Below are positions 45,812-53,139 of a stretch of 64,000 nt of DNA, in pieces. The notes beneath the pieces are model-generated. The model was not told the DNA's origin and did no database searches. It saw nothing but the letters and a program-made list of their open reading frames with translations. Source of the stretch: Candidatus Poribacteria bacterium (GTDB lineage: Bacteria > Poribacteria > WGA-4E > WGA-3G); NCBI GenBank assembly GCA_028821605.1, contig JAPPFM010000010.1, positions 62,001 through 126,000 of the forward strand, in the 5' to 3' direction. Position 1 is the first letter of the stretch; the number at the start of each line of letters is the position of its first letter. The translations under genes and the position numbers were made by a program.

Positions 45812-47005
45812 ATGAAGATTACAGATGTAAAAACGATTCTGACAGCACCGAATGGCACGAGACTCGTCGTTGTTAAAATTGAAACGAGTGAACCTGGCTT
45901 ATACGGCATCGGTTGTGCGACGTTTACACAGCGTCCGCTTGCCGTGGCGACAGCCGTCGATGAATATCTCAAACCCTTTCTCATCGGGAAAGATCCAGCG
46001 AACATAGAGGATATCTTCCAGACCAGTTTTGTCAGTTCCTATTGGCGAAATGGACCCGTCTTAAACAATGCGCTCAGCGGTGTAGACATCGCCTTGTGGG
46101 ACATCATGGGCAAGCGTGCCAACATGCCTGTCTATCAACTGCTCGGTGGTAAATGCCGTGAGGCGGCTACGCTTTATGCGCATGCAGGAGGCGGCACCTT
46201 TGAGGAGGTAGAAGAGAGCATCCGGCGTTATATGGAGCAAGGCTATCGCTATGTTCGGGCGCAGGTGGCAATACCCGGCTATTCAACGTACGGCGCAGGC
46301 GGTGGAAAACGGAGTTCACCTGCTTTTGAACCGACCCCTTATGTCAATACCATCATCAAACTCTTCGATCATTTGCGGACACATCTCGGCGATGAGGTGG
46401 AACTCCTCCACGATGTACATGAACGGATCCCACCTATCCAAGCAATTAATCTTGCGAAGGGACTGGAACCGTATAACCTCTTTTTCCTTGAAGACCCGTT
46501 TGCCCCAGAGGATGTTGACTATTTCCAACTGATGCGCCAGCAGACGAGTATCCCGATTGCGATGGGTGAATTGTTCAACAATCCGAATGAATACGTCCAC
46601 CTTATCAAGGATCGGCTTATTGATTTTATCCGGGTGCATATCTCACAGATTGGTGGTATCAGTCCGGCACGTAAACTTGCTGCATTCTGTGAATTCTTCG
46701 GCGTACGTACCGCATGGCACGGACCAGGCGATGTCTCTCCGGTCGGACATGCCGCTAATGTCGCACTGGATTTGGCGTGCTATAACTTCGGTATTCAGGA
46801 GCAGCACGTCTTCGGTGAGAATACCAAAGAGGTCTTTCCCGGTTGTCCCGAGATTCGAGATGGTTGTTTTTGGGTAAATGAGGCACCGGGACTCGGTATT
46901 GATTTAAACGAGGAACTCGCCGCACGATTCCCATTCCCGGAAGACCCACTCAATGGGAGTTGGGCACCCGTGCGTCGGATGGATGGAACGGTTATTCGAC
47001 CTTAG
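45812..47005 (+). CDS. Enolase-superfamily dehydratase, ManD/RspA-like
   Basis: A 397-residue enolase-superfamily enzyme resembling D-mannonate/D-gluconate dehydratases (RspA). N-terminal cap, then barrel motifs: VRAQVAIPGY, ELLHDVHERIPP, FFLEDPFAPEDVDYF, IPIAMGELFNNPNEY, IDFIRVHISQIGGI, and RTAWHGPGDVSPVGHAAN near the C-terminus, where the W and H line the active site. It dehydrates a sugar acid to a 2-keto-3-deoxy acid. AAAGGA precedes the ATG. Its 3' end overlaps the convergent murB gene by 14 bp. Confidence 0.92.
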   Translation: MKITDVKTILTAPNGTRLVVVKIETSEPGLYGIGCATFTQRPLAVATAVDEYLKPFLIGKDPANIEDIFQTSFVSSYWRNGPVLNNALSGVDIALWDIMGKRANMPVYQLLGGKCREAATLYAHAGGGTFEEVEESIRRYMEQGYRYVRAQVAIPGYSTYGAGGGKRSSPAFEPTPYVNTIIKLFDHLRTHLGDEVELLHDVHERIPPIQAINLAKGLEPYNLFFLEDPFAPEDVDYFQLMRQQTSIPIAMGELFNNPNEYVHLIKDRLIDFIRVHISQIGGISPARKLAAFCEFFGVRTAWHGPGDVSPVGHAANVALDLACYNFGIQEQHVFGENTKEVFPGCPEIRDGCFWVNEAPGLGIDLNEELAARFPFPEDPLNGSWAPVRRMDGTVIRP

Positions 47006-47912
47006 TGTCAAACCCCAGTCGTTTTACTTCTGTCTGGAGCGAAATGCCGGTCTTTTCGCGTACCTGTTGTTGGATATGCGCGACTAAGTCCAACACATCT
47101 GTCGCTGTCGCGTTGTCGATGTTGAGAATAAAATTTCCGTGCACCGTGGATACTTCTGCTCCACCGATGCGATAGCCTTTCAATCCGCTGATGTCTATTA
47201 GCCGTCCAGCGGAATCGCCGGGCGGATTTTTGAACATACACCCAGCATTTTCTTCGGCGAAGGGTTGTGTTTCCACTTTCTGCTTATAGAACGCTTGCAT
47301 CCGCGCCGTGATTGTGTCAGCATCTCCGGGTTCAAGTTCGATCGTCGCGCCGGTAACACAGAAATACGCGTCCAAACCGCTGTGTCGGTATTCAAACGCT
47401 GCCTCGGCGTGGGTTAAGTTGACGAGTTCACCCGTGTCGTCCATAACCGTGACGTTTGTGACGACATCTCCGAAACTACTTCCCCATGCACCAGCGTTCA
47501 TAATCAAAGCACCGCCGACGGAGCCGGGGATACCGAGCGCGAATTCCACACCGCTCAAGCCCTGTCGCGACATTGTTTTTGAGAGACGCGGCAGTGAAAG
47601 CCCTGCACCGACTGAAACAGTATTCTCATCAACTTCCGATTTCGCTAACTCACCGATTAACCTGACGCTGATGCCGCTGAAGCCGGTATCGCTCACGAGT
47701 AGATTTGATCCGCGTCCAATAATTGCAATCGGAACGTTCCACTGCTGATGAAAATGTGCCAATGCTGATAGTTCATCTGTGGTACTGACTTCGATGTAAG
47801 CGGTCGCTTCACCACCGATACCAAAATAGGTGTGTTTTGCGAGGAGTTCCTTAAACCGGATCCGTGAGTTGGGATGTGTTATGATTTCTGACAGTGCGTC
47901 TTTCCAATCCAT
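46992..47912 (-). CDS. murB: UDP-N-acetylenolpyruvoylglucosamine reductase
   Basis: A 306-residue FAD/NADPH enzyme that reduces UDP-GlcNAc-enolpyruvate to UDP-MurNAc in peptidoglycan synthesis. Residues show HTYFGIGGEATAYIEV, GRGSNLLVSDTGF, the FAD-binding ALGIPGSVGGALIMNAGAWG, and the substrate region ENAGCMFKNPPGDSAGRLID. At the position of the E. coli proton-donor serine (NAGSxFKNP) this protein has cysteine. The ATG at 47912 has GGGAGAG upstream. A longer frame to 47963 would run through the promoter and is rejected. Confidence 0.94.
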   Translation of the reverse strand: MDWKDALSEIITHPNSRIRFKELLAKHTYFGIGGEATAYIEVSTTDELSALAHFHQQWNVPIAIIGRGSNLLVSDTGFSGISVRLIGELAKSEVDENTVSVGAGLSLPRLSKTMSRQGLSGVEFALGIPGSVGGALIMNAGAWGSSFGDVVTNVTVMDDTGELVNLTHAEAAFEYRHSGLDAYFCVTGATIELEPGDADTITARMQAFYKQKVETQPFAEENAGCMFKNPPGDSAGRLIDISGLKGYRIGGAEVSTVHGNFILNIDNATATDVLDLVAHIQQQVREKTGISLQTEVKRLGFDTKVE

Positions 47913-47933
47913 GCTGTCTCTCCCTTTTTTTCT

Positions 47934-47963
47934 ATTATAACATATAGATTTAGCGGATGTCAA
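47934..47963 (-). promoter_or_regulatory. Consensus promoter of murB
   Basis: On the minus strand TTGACA (47963-47958), 18 bp spacer, TATAAT (47939-47934), perfect in both boxes. It lies 21 bp before the murB ATG. Confidence 0.8.
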
Positions 47964-48186
47964 AGGGGCAAGGGCTTTGTCCCAGAGACATTCGGTCCTT
48001 TCGTAGGAGGGATCTCCGAATTCCGACTCTCTTCTGAAATATATGTTTATATTCTTTAGTGCATAAAAAGAAAAAACGAACCTTTCCTGAACAGACCTGA
48101 CTAAAGAGGCAGAACCAAATTGTGAACGTCTTTCAAAAAGCAGTGGAGGTGTTCACACAACCAAAATTTTTATAGGAGAGATAAAA

Positions 48187-48714
48187 ATGAAGCAGAAATT
48201 TTTTGCAATCGGCGCAATCGCAGTTATCGCAATCGTAGGGGTTTTTGTCTTTGAACATGCAACATCGGCACAACGTCCTGATCGGAACGCACAAGGTGAA
48301 CGTGGTAATCGTCAGGGCGGCCAGCGCGGTGGCAACAGAGGCGGGATGGGAATGATGAATCCCATGTCTATCGTTGATAATTCGTGGATTGACTTGACAT
48401 TCGCTGTAAAAGTGGACGACGAGACGCTCCTGAAAGCGCGCCCTGTCTATCAAACGGCTCGCGATAAATTTACCGCAAAAATGGAAGAAGCACGGGCATC
48501 CGGTGATATGCGGACGGCTATGGCAGAGATGCAGAGTTTTGCCGTAACTGTGGGTAAAGAATTCCAAGCGAGTCTCAAAGAGGTTTTGACGAAAGAGCAG
48601 ATGACTAAACTCAACGAATTGACGAAAAAGCGTCAGGAAGAATCACAGCAACGTGCGAATCGCTGGCGTGGTGAAGGCAACCGTCGTGGCGGTGGTGGCG
48701 GTGGTCGTAATTAG
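48187..48714 (+). CDS. Exported Spy/CpxP-like periplasmic protein
   Basis: A 175-residue secreted protein with signal peptide MKQKFFAIGAIAVIAIVGVF... cleaving near ATSAQ (residue 29). Next come a Gly/Arg/Asn-rich segment (RGNRQGGQRGGNRGG), a helical core with MRTAMAEMQSFAVTVGKEF and LKEVLTKEQMTKLNELTKKRQEE, and a second Gly/Arg-rich tail. Helical cores with an LTxEQ repeat are typical of LTXXQ/CpxP-Spy periplasmic chaperones that sense envelope stress or metals. AGGAGAG precedes the ATG. A strong terminator follows. Confidence 0.75.
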   Translation: MKQKFFAIGAIAVIAIVGVFVFEHATSAQRPDRNAQGERGNRQGGQRGGNRGGMGMMNPMSIVDNSWIDLTFAVKVDDETLLKARPVYQTARDKFTAKMEEARASGDMRTAMAEMQSFAVTVGKEFQASLKEVLTKEQMTKLNELTKKRQEESQQRANRWRGEGNRRGGGGGGRN

Positions 48715-48779
48715 TCGTCGGACAGAAGAGATCGCGAGTCTTGTTACACTCCTCCTTCCCCGTAAGGGATAGAGACCCC

Positions 48780-48813
48780 GGGTCGGGCATGTTTGCCTGA
48801 CCCTTTTTCTTTT
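48780..48813 (+). terminator. Rho-independent terminator of the Spy-like gene
   Basis: Stem arms GGGTCGGGCA (48780-48789) and TGCCTGACCC (48794-48803), one G-T pair, loop TGTT, then TTTTTCTTTT. A textbook intrinsic terminator 65 bp after the stop codon. Confidence 0.9.
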
Positions 48814-48841
48814 CAAGGTGGCGGAAGACGGTTTTACGTAC

Positions 48842-48942
48842 GTAGGTTGGGTTGAGCGGTAAAGGACTGAAAATCCCCGTTTATACGAAAAATGTCGATT
48901 TTCAATGGATTATCCGTGTAGATAGGGATAGCGAAACCCAAC
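48842..48942. repeat. Intergenic repeat family B, second copy
   Basis: Begins GTAGGTTGGGTTGAGCGG, whose first 22 bases are the exact complement of the right end of the element at 16910-17130, and ends with GCGAAACCCAACAC. It lies in the 281-bp gap between the Spy-like terminator and the convergent TPR gene. Confidence 0.75.
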
Positions 48943-48995
48943 ACTCCAAACTAAATTGCCCTTATCAAGGGGACTTGCAATATATTTCACAGTAG

Positions 48996-51362
48996 TCAGT
49001 TGCCTCTACGTTCTTCAACCCACTCGAGAATCATCTCACGGTTTTCGGTGTCGCCGTGTTGCTGGAACCGATTAGCGAGTTGTCTGCCGGTTTCGATGAG
49101 GAGTGTATCCATCTCTTCGGATTTTGATTTCAGCGCGAGTTGATATTTTTCGACAGCGGCGGTTGTCTGTTTCCGATGCATCAAAGAGATAGCGAGAAGG
49201 CATCGAACCTTAACGAGGGTTTTCTCTCTCGTTTTATTCCCGCGCCTACGGATCAACTGCGATTCCAACGACAACAGATTCCTAAAGGCAGGCATGTTAA
49301 TTGGGTCTTTCTGGAGGACGGTTTCAAAACCAACAAAGGCTTCCGCGTGTTTGCCTTCGACGAGGTAGAGATAACCGATGGTGTTGTAGATTTCAATGTC
49401 GCGCTTGGCTTCAGGGATTGCCTCGAATTCAGCGAGCGCGGCGGCGTATTGCCGTTGCCGCATGAGCGAATTCCCACGTCGGATTTGCAGGTTAATCTGT
49501 TCTTCTTTTGCCTGTCGGTTTTCCGGTTCTTGTGCCAAAATGCGGGATACTTCGACAGCGGCACGTTCATAGTCTCCAGCACCCTGATAGGCATTCGCAA
49601 GGCTTAAACGTAGGTTCAGATCGGTCGGCGCGAGTCGAAGTGCCTCCACAAGCAGCTGGATCGCTGTCGTGTAGTCTTCCGTATCGCTGAGGCTTCGCGC
49701 ATAGTGGTGATACGCGGCGATGAGGTTGTGCATCGCGTGATCAGCGTTAGGATCGACATTGTAAACGTGCTGAAATACGGACAGTGCGTCGGCATAGTCG
49801 CCTTTTTTCAGATATAATTCACCGAGCAGATTACGGATGTGCATTTCGTCTGGATGAAGTTTCTGCAGTTCGAGATACGCTTCCACCGCTTCGTCAAGTT
49901 CATCGGCTTCGCTGTGAGCATTTGCCTTACGGGTAAATGCATCGCTCAGGTTTGTTCGGGCAATGTGAAGCGTGGGCATCAACCGTAAAGCGTTACGATA
50001 GGCGTCAATCGCCTCGTCCCATTTCTCACGATTTCGGAGGGCTACGCCGTAGTTGTTGTAGCATTGTGCAAGGTTTTGTTGTGTCAGCGCGTCAACGGGA
50101 TTGAGGTCGATTGCTTTCTGGTAGTAGTTGATCGCCTTTTCAAACTGCCCAACCTGGGCATATCCGTTGCCCATGAGTTGATATGTGGGCGCATCGAGCG
50201 GCTCCATCTGCAGCACCCTTTCAAAGGTGGTAGTAGCGGTCTCGAAGTCTTTTAATGCTAACGTTCTAAATCCCTTTTCTCGGAGGAGTTGATGCAGATT
50301 TCGCCGTGCGGCTTTGTGGTATGGGGCAATGTGGAGTGCTTTTTCAAACGCTTGTATTGCCTTCTCAATATCTTTTTTCTCGTAATAGAAGATACCGAGT
50401 GTGTTGTAATCTGCTGGAGACGGTTTTAGGGTTATCCGTTTCTCAAGGAGAGCGATCGCCTCGTGGGTTTCACCTGTTTCATGATAGGCTTGGATCAGCT
50501 TTTCTATTGCGGATTGAAACTTGGGGTCCAGTTGTCTACAAGTCTGGAAGCTTGCGATTGCTGACGCTGTATCCCCTTTATCGAAGTAGACGGTTCCGAG
50601 GAGGTAGTGTGAACGGAGATGTTTTTTAACGTCTGCGTGAGGTTTCTCTTCAATCTCGGCTTTCAACATTTTTATCGCGATGTCGTGTTGTGGTGTATCA
50701 AGCGGCGTCCTATAAAGTTTCCGTAAGGTGGTTATATCACGTGGTGATGGGTATTGTGCTGTTGCCGTCGGATAGTTGATGTCCCCTGGATGTGGACTAT
50801 GTCCCCATAAGCCGATTGCGTGTCCGAACTCATGAAGACATACGGTACGCATCTCTTCCTGTGATAGTTCACCGATGGTCGCGTCGCCTTCTAACATCAG
50901 GATTACCTCGACTGTGAAAGGACGTGTGGAAGTGGAGACAGACTGATTTTGCTCGACAGTTTGGGTTGTCTCTTTGAGGCGCGTGAGTTCTGCACTGCCG
51001 AGTCTGGTGTCCTGAAAATCGGTGAGGAGACCAGTGTAGCCCCAACTCACACGAATGTCTGCGTTCTGAGGTGTCTCAGTTTCTTCAAATTGAATGTCGC
51101 CGTCACTGGTAGTCTGCCATGTCTGCATGGCGTATCGGATTTCAGGTAGATATGGACTGTCCTTTAAAACAGGTGAGATATACACCCGGATCGGCATCTC
51201 TGTGAAACGGGTGATTCTTCCCTGAGAGAAGAGCGTGATATAGTCGAAATAGTCCGCGTTCGCTAATTGGGAGACTTCTTGTGCTGTTACGTTATTGAGA
51301 AATATGAAAGCAAAAACTATCAGGATAATGGCAAAATAGTTTTTTAGAATTCTCGTTTGCAC
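48996..51362 (-). CDS. Exported matrixin-type metalloprotease with TPR array
   Basis: A 788-residue secreted protein. The signal peptide (LKNYFAIILIVFAFIFLNNVTA) is followed by a zinc metzincin domain at about residues 40-215 with the motif HEFGHAIGLWGH, whose three histidines bind zinc and whose Glu is the base. From about residue 220 to the end there are roughly 12 TPR units (e.g. YNTLGIFYYEKKDIEKAIQAFEKALHIAP). The combination suggests a protease with a protein-binding scaffold in the periplasm or outside. I take GTG at 51362 as start, 6 bases behind GGAGG; TTG at 51365 is also possible. It is the last gene of the caspase cluster. Confidence 0.87.
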   Translation of the reverse strand: MQTRILKNYFAIILIVFAFIFLNNVTAQEVSQLANADYFDYITLFSQGRITRFTEMPIRVYISPVLKDSPYLPEIRYAMQTWQTTSDGDIQFEETETPQNADIRVSWGYTGLLTDFQDTRLGSAELTRLKETTQTVEQNQSVSTSTRPFTVEVILMLEGDATIGELSQEEMRTVCLHEFGHAIGLWGHSPHPGDINYPTATAQYPSPRDITTLRKLYRTPLDTPQHDIAIKMLKAEIEEKPHADVKKHLRSHYLLGTVYFDKGDTASAIASFQTCRQLDPKFQSAIEKLIQAYHETGETHEAIALLEKRITLKPSPADYNTLGIFYYEKKDIEKAIQAFEKALHIAPYHKAARRNLHQLLREKGFRTLALKDFETATTTFERVLQMEPLDAPTYQLMGNGYAQVGQFEKAINYYQKAIDLNPVDALTQQNLAQCYNNYGVALRNREKWDEAIDAYRNALRLMPTLHIARTNLSDAFTRKANAHSEADELDEAVEAYLELQKLHPDEMHIRNLLGELYLKKGDYADALSVFQHVYNVDPNADHAMHNLIAAYHHYARSLSDTEDYTTAIQLLVEALRLAPTDLNLRLSLANAYQGAGDYERAAVEVSRILAQEPENRQAKEEQINLQIRRGNSLMRQRQYAAALAEFEAIPEAKRDIEIYNTIGYLYLVEGKHAEAFVGFETVLQKDPINMPAFRNLLSLESQLIRRRGNKTREKTLVKVRCLLAISLMHRKQTTAAVEKYQLALKSKSEEMDTLLIETGRQLANRFQQHGDTENREMILEWVEERRGN

Positions 51363-51397
51363 CAAGTGCCTCCTAATTGTGAATTGAGTAAGTTGAG

Positions 51398-51430
51398 GTG
51401 AAACTCAACGTGTTACGCGTTAAGTTTCAC
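51398..51430. repeat. Intercistronic 13-bp inverted repeat
   Basis: GTGAAACTCAACG (51398-51410) and CGTTAAGTTTCAC (51418-51430), one mismatch, 7-base loop, in the gap between the DUF4384 gene and the TPR-protease gene. There is no T-run, so it is more likely an mRNA-processing or stabilising hairpin, or another short repeat, than a terminator. Confidence 0.6.
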
Positions 51431-51448
51431 TTCGTCTAATCGATCTGC

Positions 51449-53113
51449 TTATTTTTCTGCTGTTGTTACCACAATCCGTACCTCGCTCTGTAAGAAGTCG
51501 GAATGTGGTTCATCTGTGTCAGGTGGTATCGGCTTCAGTCCCCGAAAACGTTGAGCCGCCAACTTTGGGTCTGAATCAGTCAGATAGAAATAGCCGTTTG
51601 CCTCATGCGTTTCGATGGGTGGGAACTCCTCTGTTCGTGCTGCAACGACTAAAAATTCTGTGCCAAACGGTGCCGCACATATAAATTCTCCGATTTCGAC
51701 AACACTGTTGGCTTGGGAAGCATCAATATAATAGTTATCTTGTAGCAGTGTGCGTTTTCTATCGGCAAGGGTATAAAGCAATCGGACATAAGCAGTTTGA
51801 TTCACGCGTACAAAAATTTTGACTTTTTCATCTTGAACGTAACGCTGGGAACCTTTTCCTCGGTTGGTCCATACTTCAACCTCTAACTCTTCAAGAGGTA
51901 TAGCGTTTTCTGGGTCCCTAGCAAGTGGTGGATAATTTTGAGGATCGAAAGCGTCTATCTCAGGACGCATCTGTTCATAATTGATGGGTTGGTAGATGAT
52001 GGATTCGCCACGAATTTGCGAACGTAAAAACCGCACAACAGCTGTTGCTACAAAGTCGCCGGTGTTTAGATTGCGCACCGTTGTCCTAATTGTAATTTCA
52101 TCGCCGTTTTCCCAACATGAGCAGGTAATTCGATTCTGCGGAGCCATTAGGTCTATTTTGTTGATGTCGGGCGCGGTCTGTTTAAAATTGTGCATGGACC
52201 CAATAATGGGCCAGTTAAGGTGTGTTAGCAGTGCTTCACTAAACCTTTGTGAAAATGGACAAATCATCTCGGAATCTTCATAGGTAACCGGTTCTATCCA
52301 ACATTTGCGAGGCCCGGTATCGCGCTGCCGTGAAAGTTGAAATTCGATAACTTTGGCAACGTCATCAGCGGAAACGATCATTGGTGAATCAAGTTCTGTG
52401 ACACGCTTGATTACCTCTCTGTGTGACATCTGTAATGTACCGCTGGTACTTGTTGCCGCTTTTGCCAATCGCTTGAATGCCTCTGTCGAATTAATGTGGT
52501 ATCTATATTCGGCCCCGATCTGAATAATCTCTGCTTCTTTCAATGCTTCGTAGAGCGGATAGGTTTGCAGATATTTCCTCACCGCGACTTCGATCTCGAA
52601 TACTTCCTCTGCAAATTTGGCGGACTCAAGGAGGTGGTTAATCTCTTTGGAGAGTTCTGAGACGTGTTCGGCATAATGCTGCTTGAGTTTGTCCCGGTCA
52701 ATGTAGAAAAGAGCATATGTATCTGGGTCTGTACGCGCCAAATCGACAGAGAGATTTCGGACACTAAATCCTCTTAGTCTCATTGCTGGTTGCTCTTGAC
52801 GTGAGTCGCAGTAGTCTTCCATGACTGCGCTATAGTGTTCCTGTACCACATCGTGTTGCAATTCGGATTTGTTAGCAAGAAAGATGCGCTCTGCATTGTC
52901 GAGAATCCTTGAAGTGACTTTTCTATGAGCAACAGCGGTCGCTGCTTTAAAGGCTGGCTCTCCTGTTCCTAGACTTTGGCCTATATGAAAAAGATATTTC
53001 TCAATTGGATATTTCTTTAATTCAGGTGCAATCCAATCAGGTAGTGCCGAATTCGCTGTTAAGGTGTAGATTGTTGTCAGGACAATCAAGGAATAAAAAA
53101 ATAATTTTCGCAT
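51449..53113 (-). CDS. Exported LPP20-like protein with C-terminal DUF4384 domain
   Basis: A 554-residue protein with a signal peptide (MRKLFFYSLIVLTTIYTLTANSA). The N-terminal half has an LPP20-like layout (YLFHIGQSLGTGEPAFKAATAVAHRKV, then long helices), while the C-terminal 150 residues fit DUF4384: VEVWTNRGKGSQRYVQDEKVKI, then VRVNQTAYVRLLYTLADRKR and LLQDNYYIDASQ. DUF4384 domains are often encoded next to, or fused to, caspase-fold proteins. It starts 26 bp after the WD40-caspase gene, in one operon. Confidence 0.7.
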   Translation of the reverse strand: MRKLFFYSLIVLTTIYTLTANSALPDWIAPELKKYPIEKYLFHIGQSLGTGEPAFKAATAVAHRKVTSRILDNAERIFLANKSELQHDVVQEHYSAVMEDYCDSRQEQPAMRLRGFSVRNLSVDLARTDPDTYALFYIDRDKLKQHYAEHVSELSKEINHLLESAKFAEEVFEIEVAVRKYLQTYPLYEALKEAEIIQIGAEYRYHINSTEAFKRLAKAATSTSGTLQMSHREVIKRVTELDSPMIVSADDVAKVIEFQLSRQRDTGPRKCWIEPVTYEDSEMICPFSQRFSEALLTHLNWPIIGSMHNFKQTAPDINKIDLMAPQNRITCSCWENGDEITIRTTVRNLNTGDFVATAVVRFLRSQIRGESIIYQPINYEQMRPEIDAFDPQNYPPLARDPENAIPLEELEVEVWTNRGKGSQRYVQDEKVKIFVRVNQTAYVRLLYTLADRKRTLLQDNYYIDASQANSVVEIGEFICAAPFGTEFLVVAARTEEFPPIETHEANGYFYLTDSDPKLAAQRFRGLKPIPPDTDEPHSDFLQSEVRIVVTTAEK

Positions 53114-53139
53114 GGGTTGAATTCTCCTTATTTATAGTT

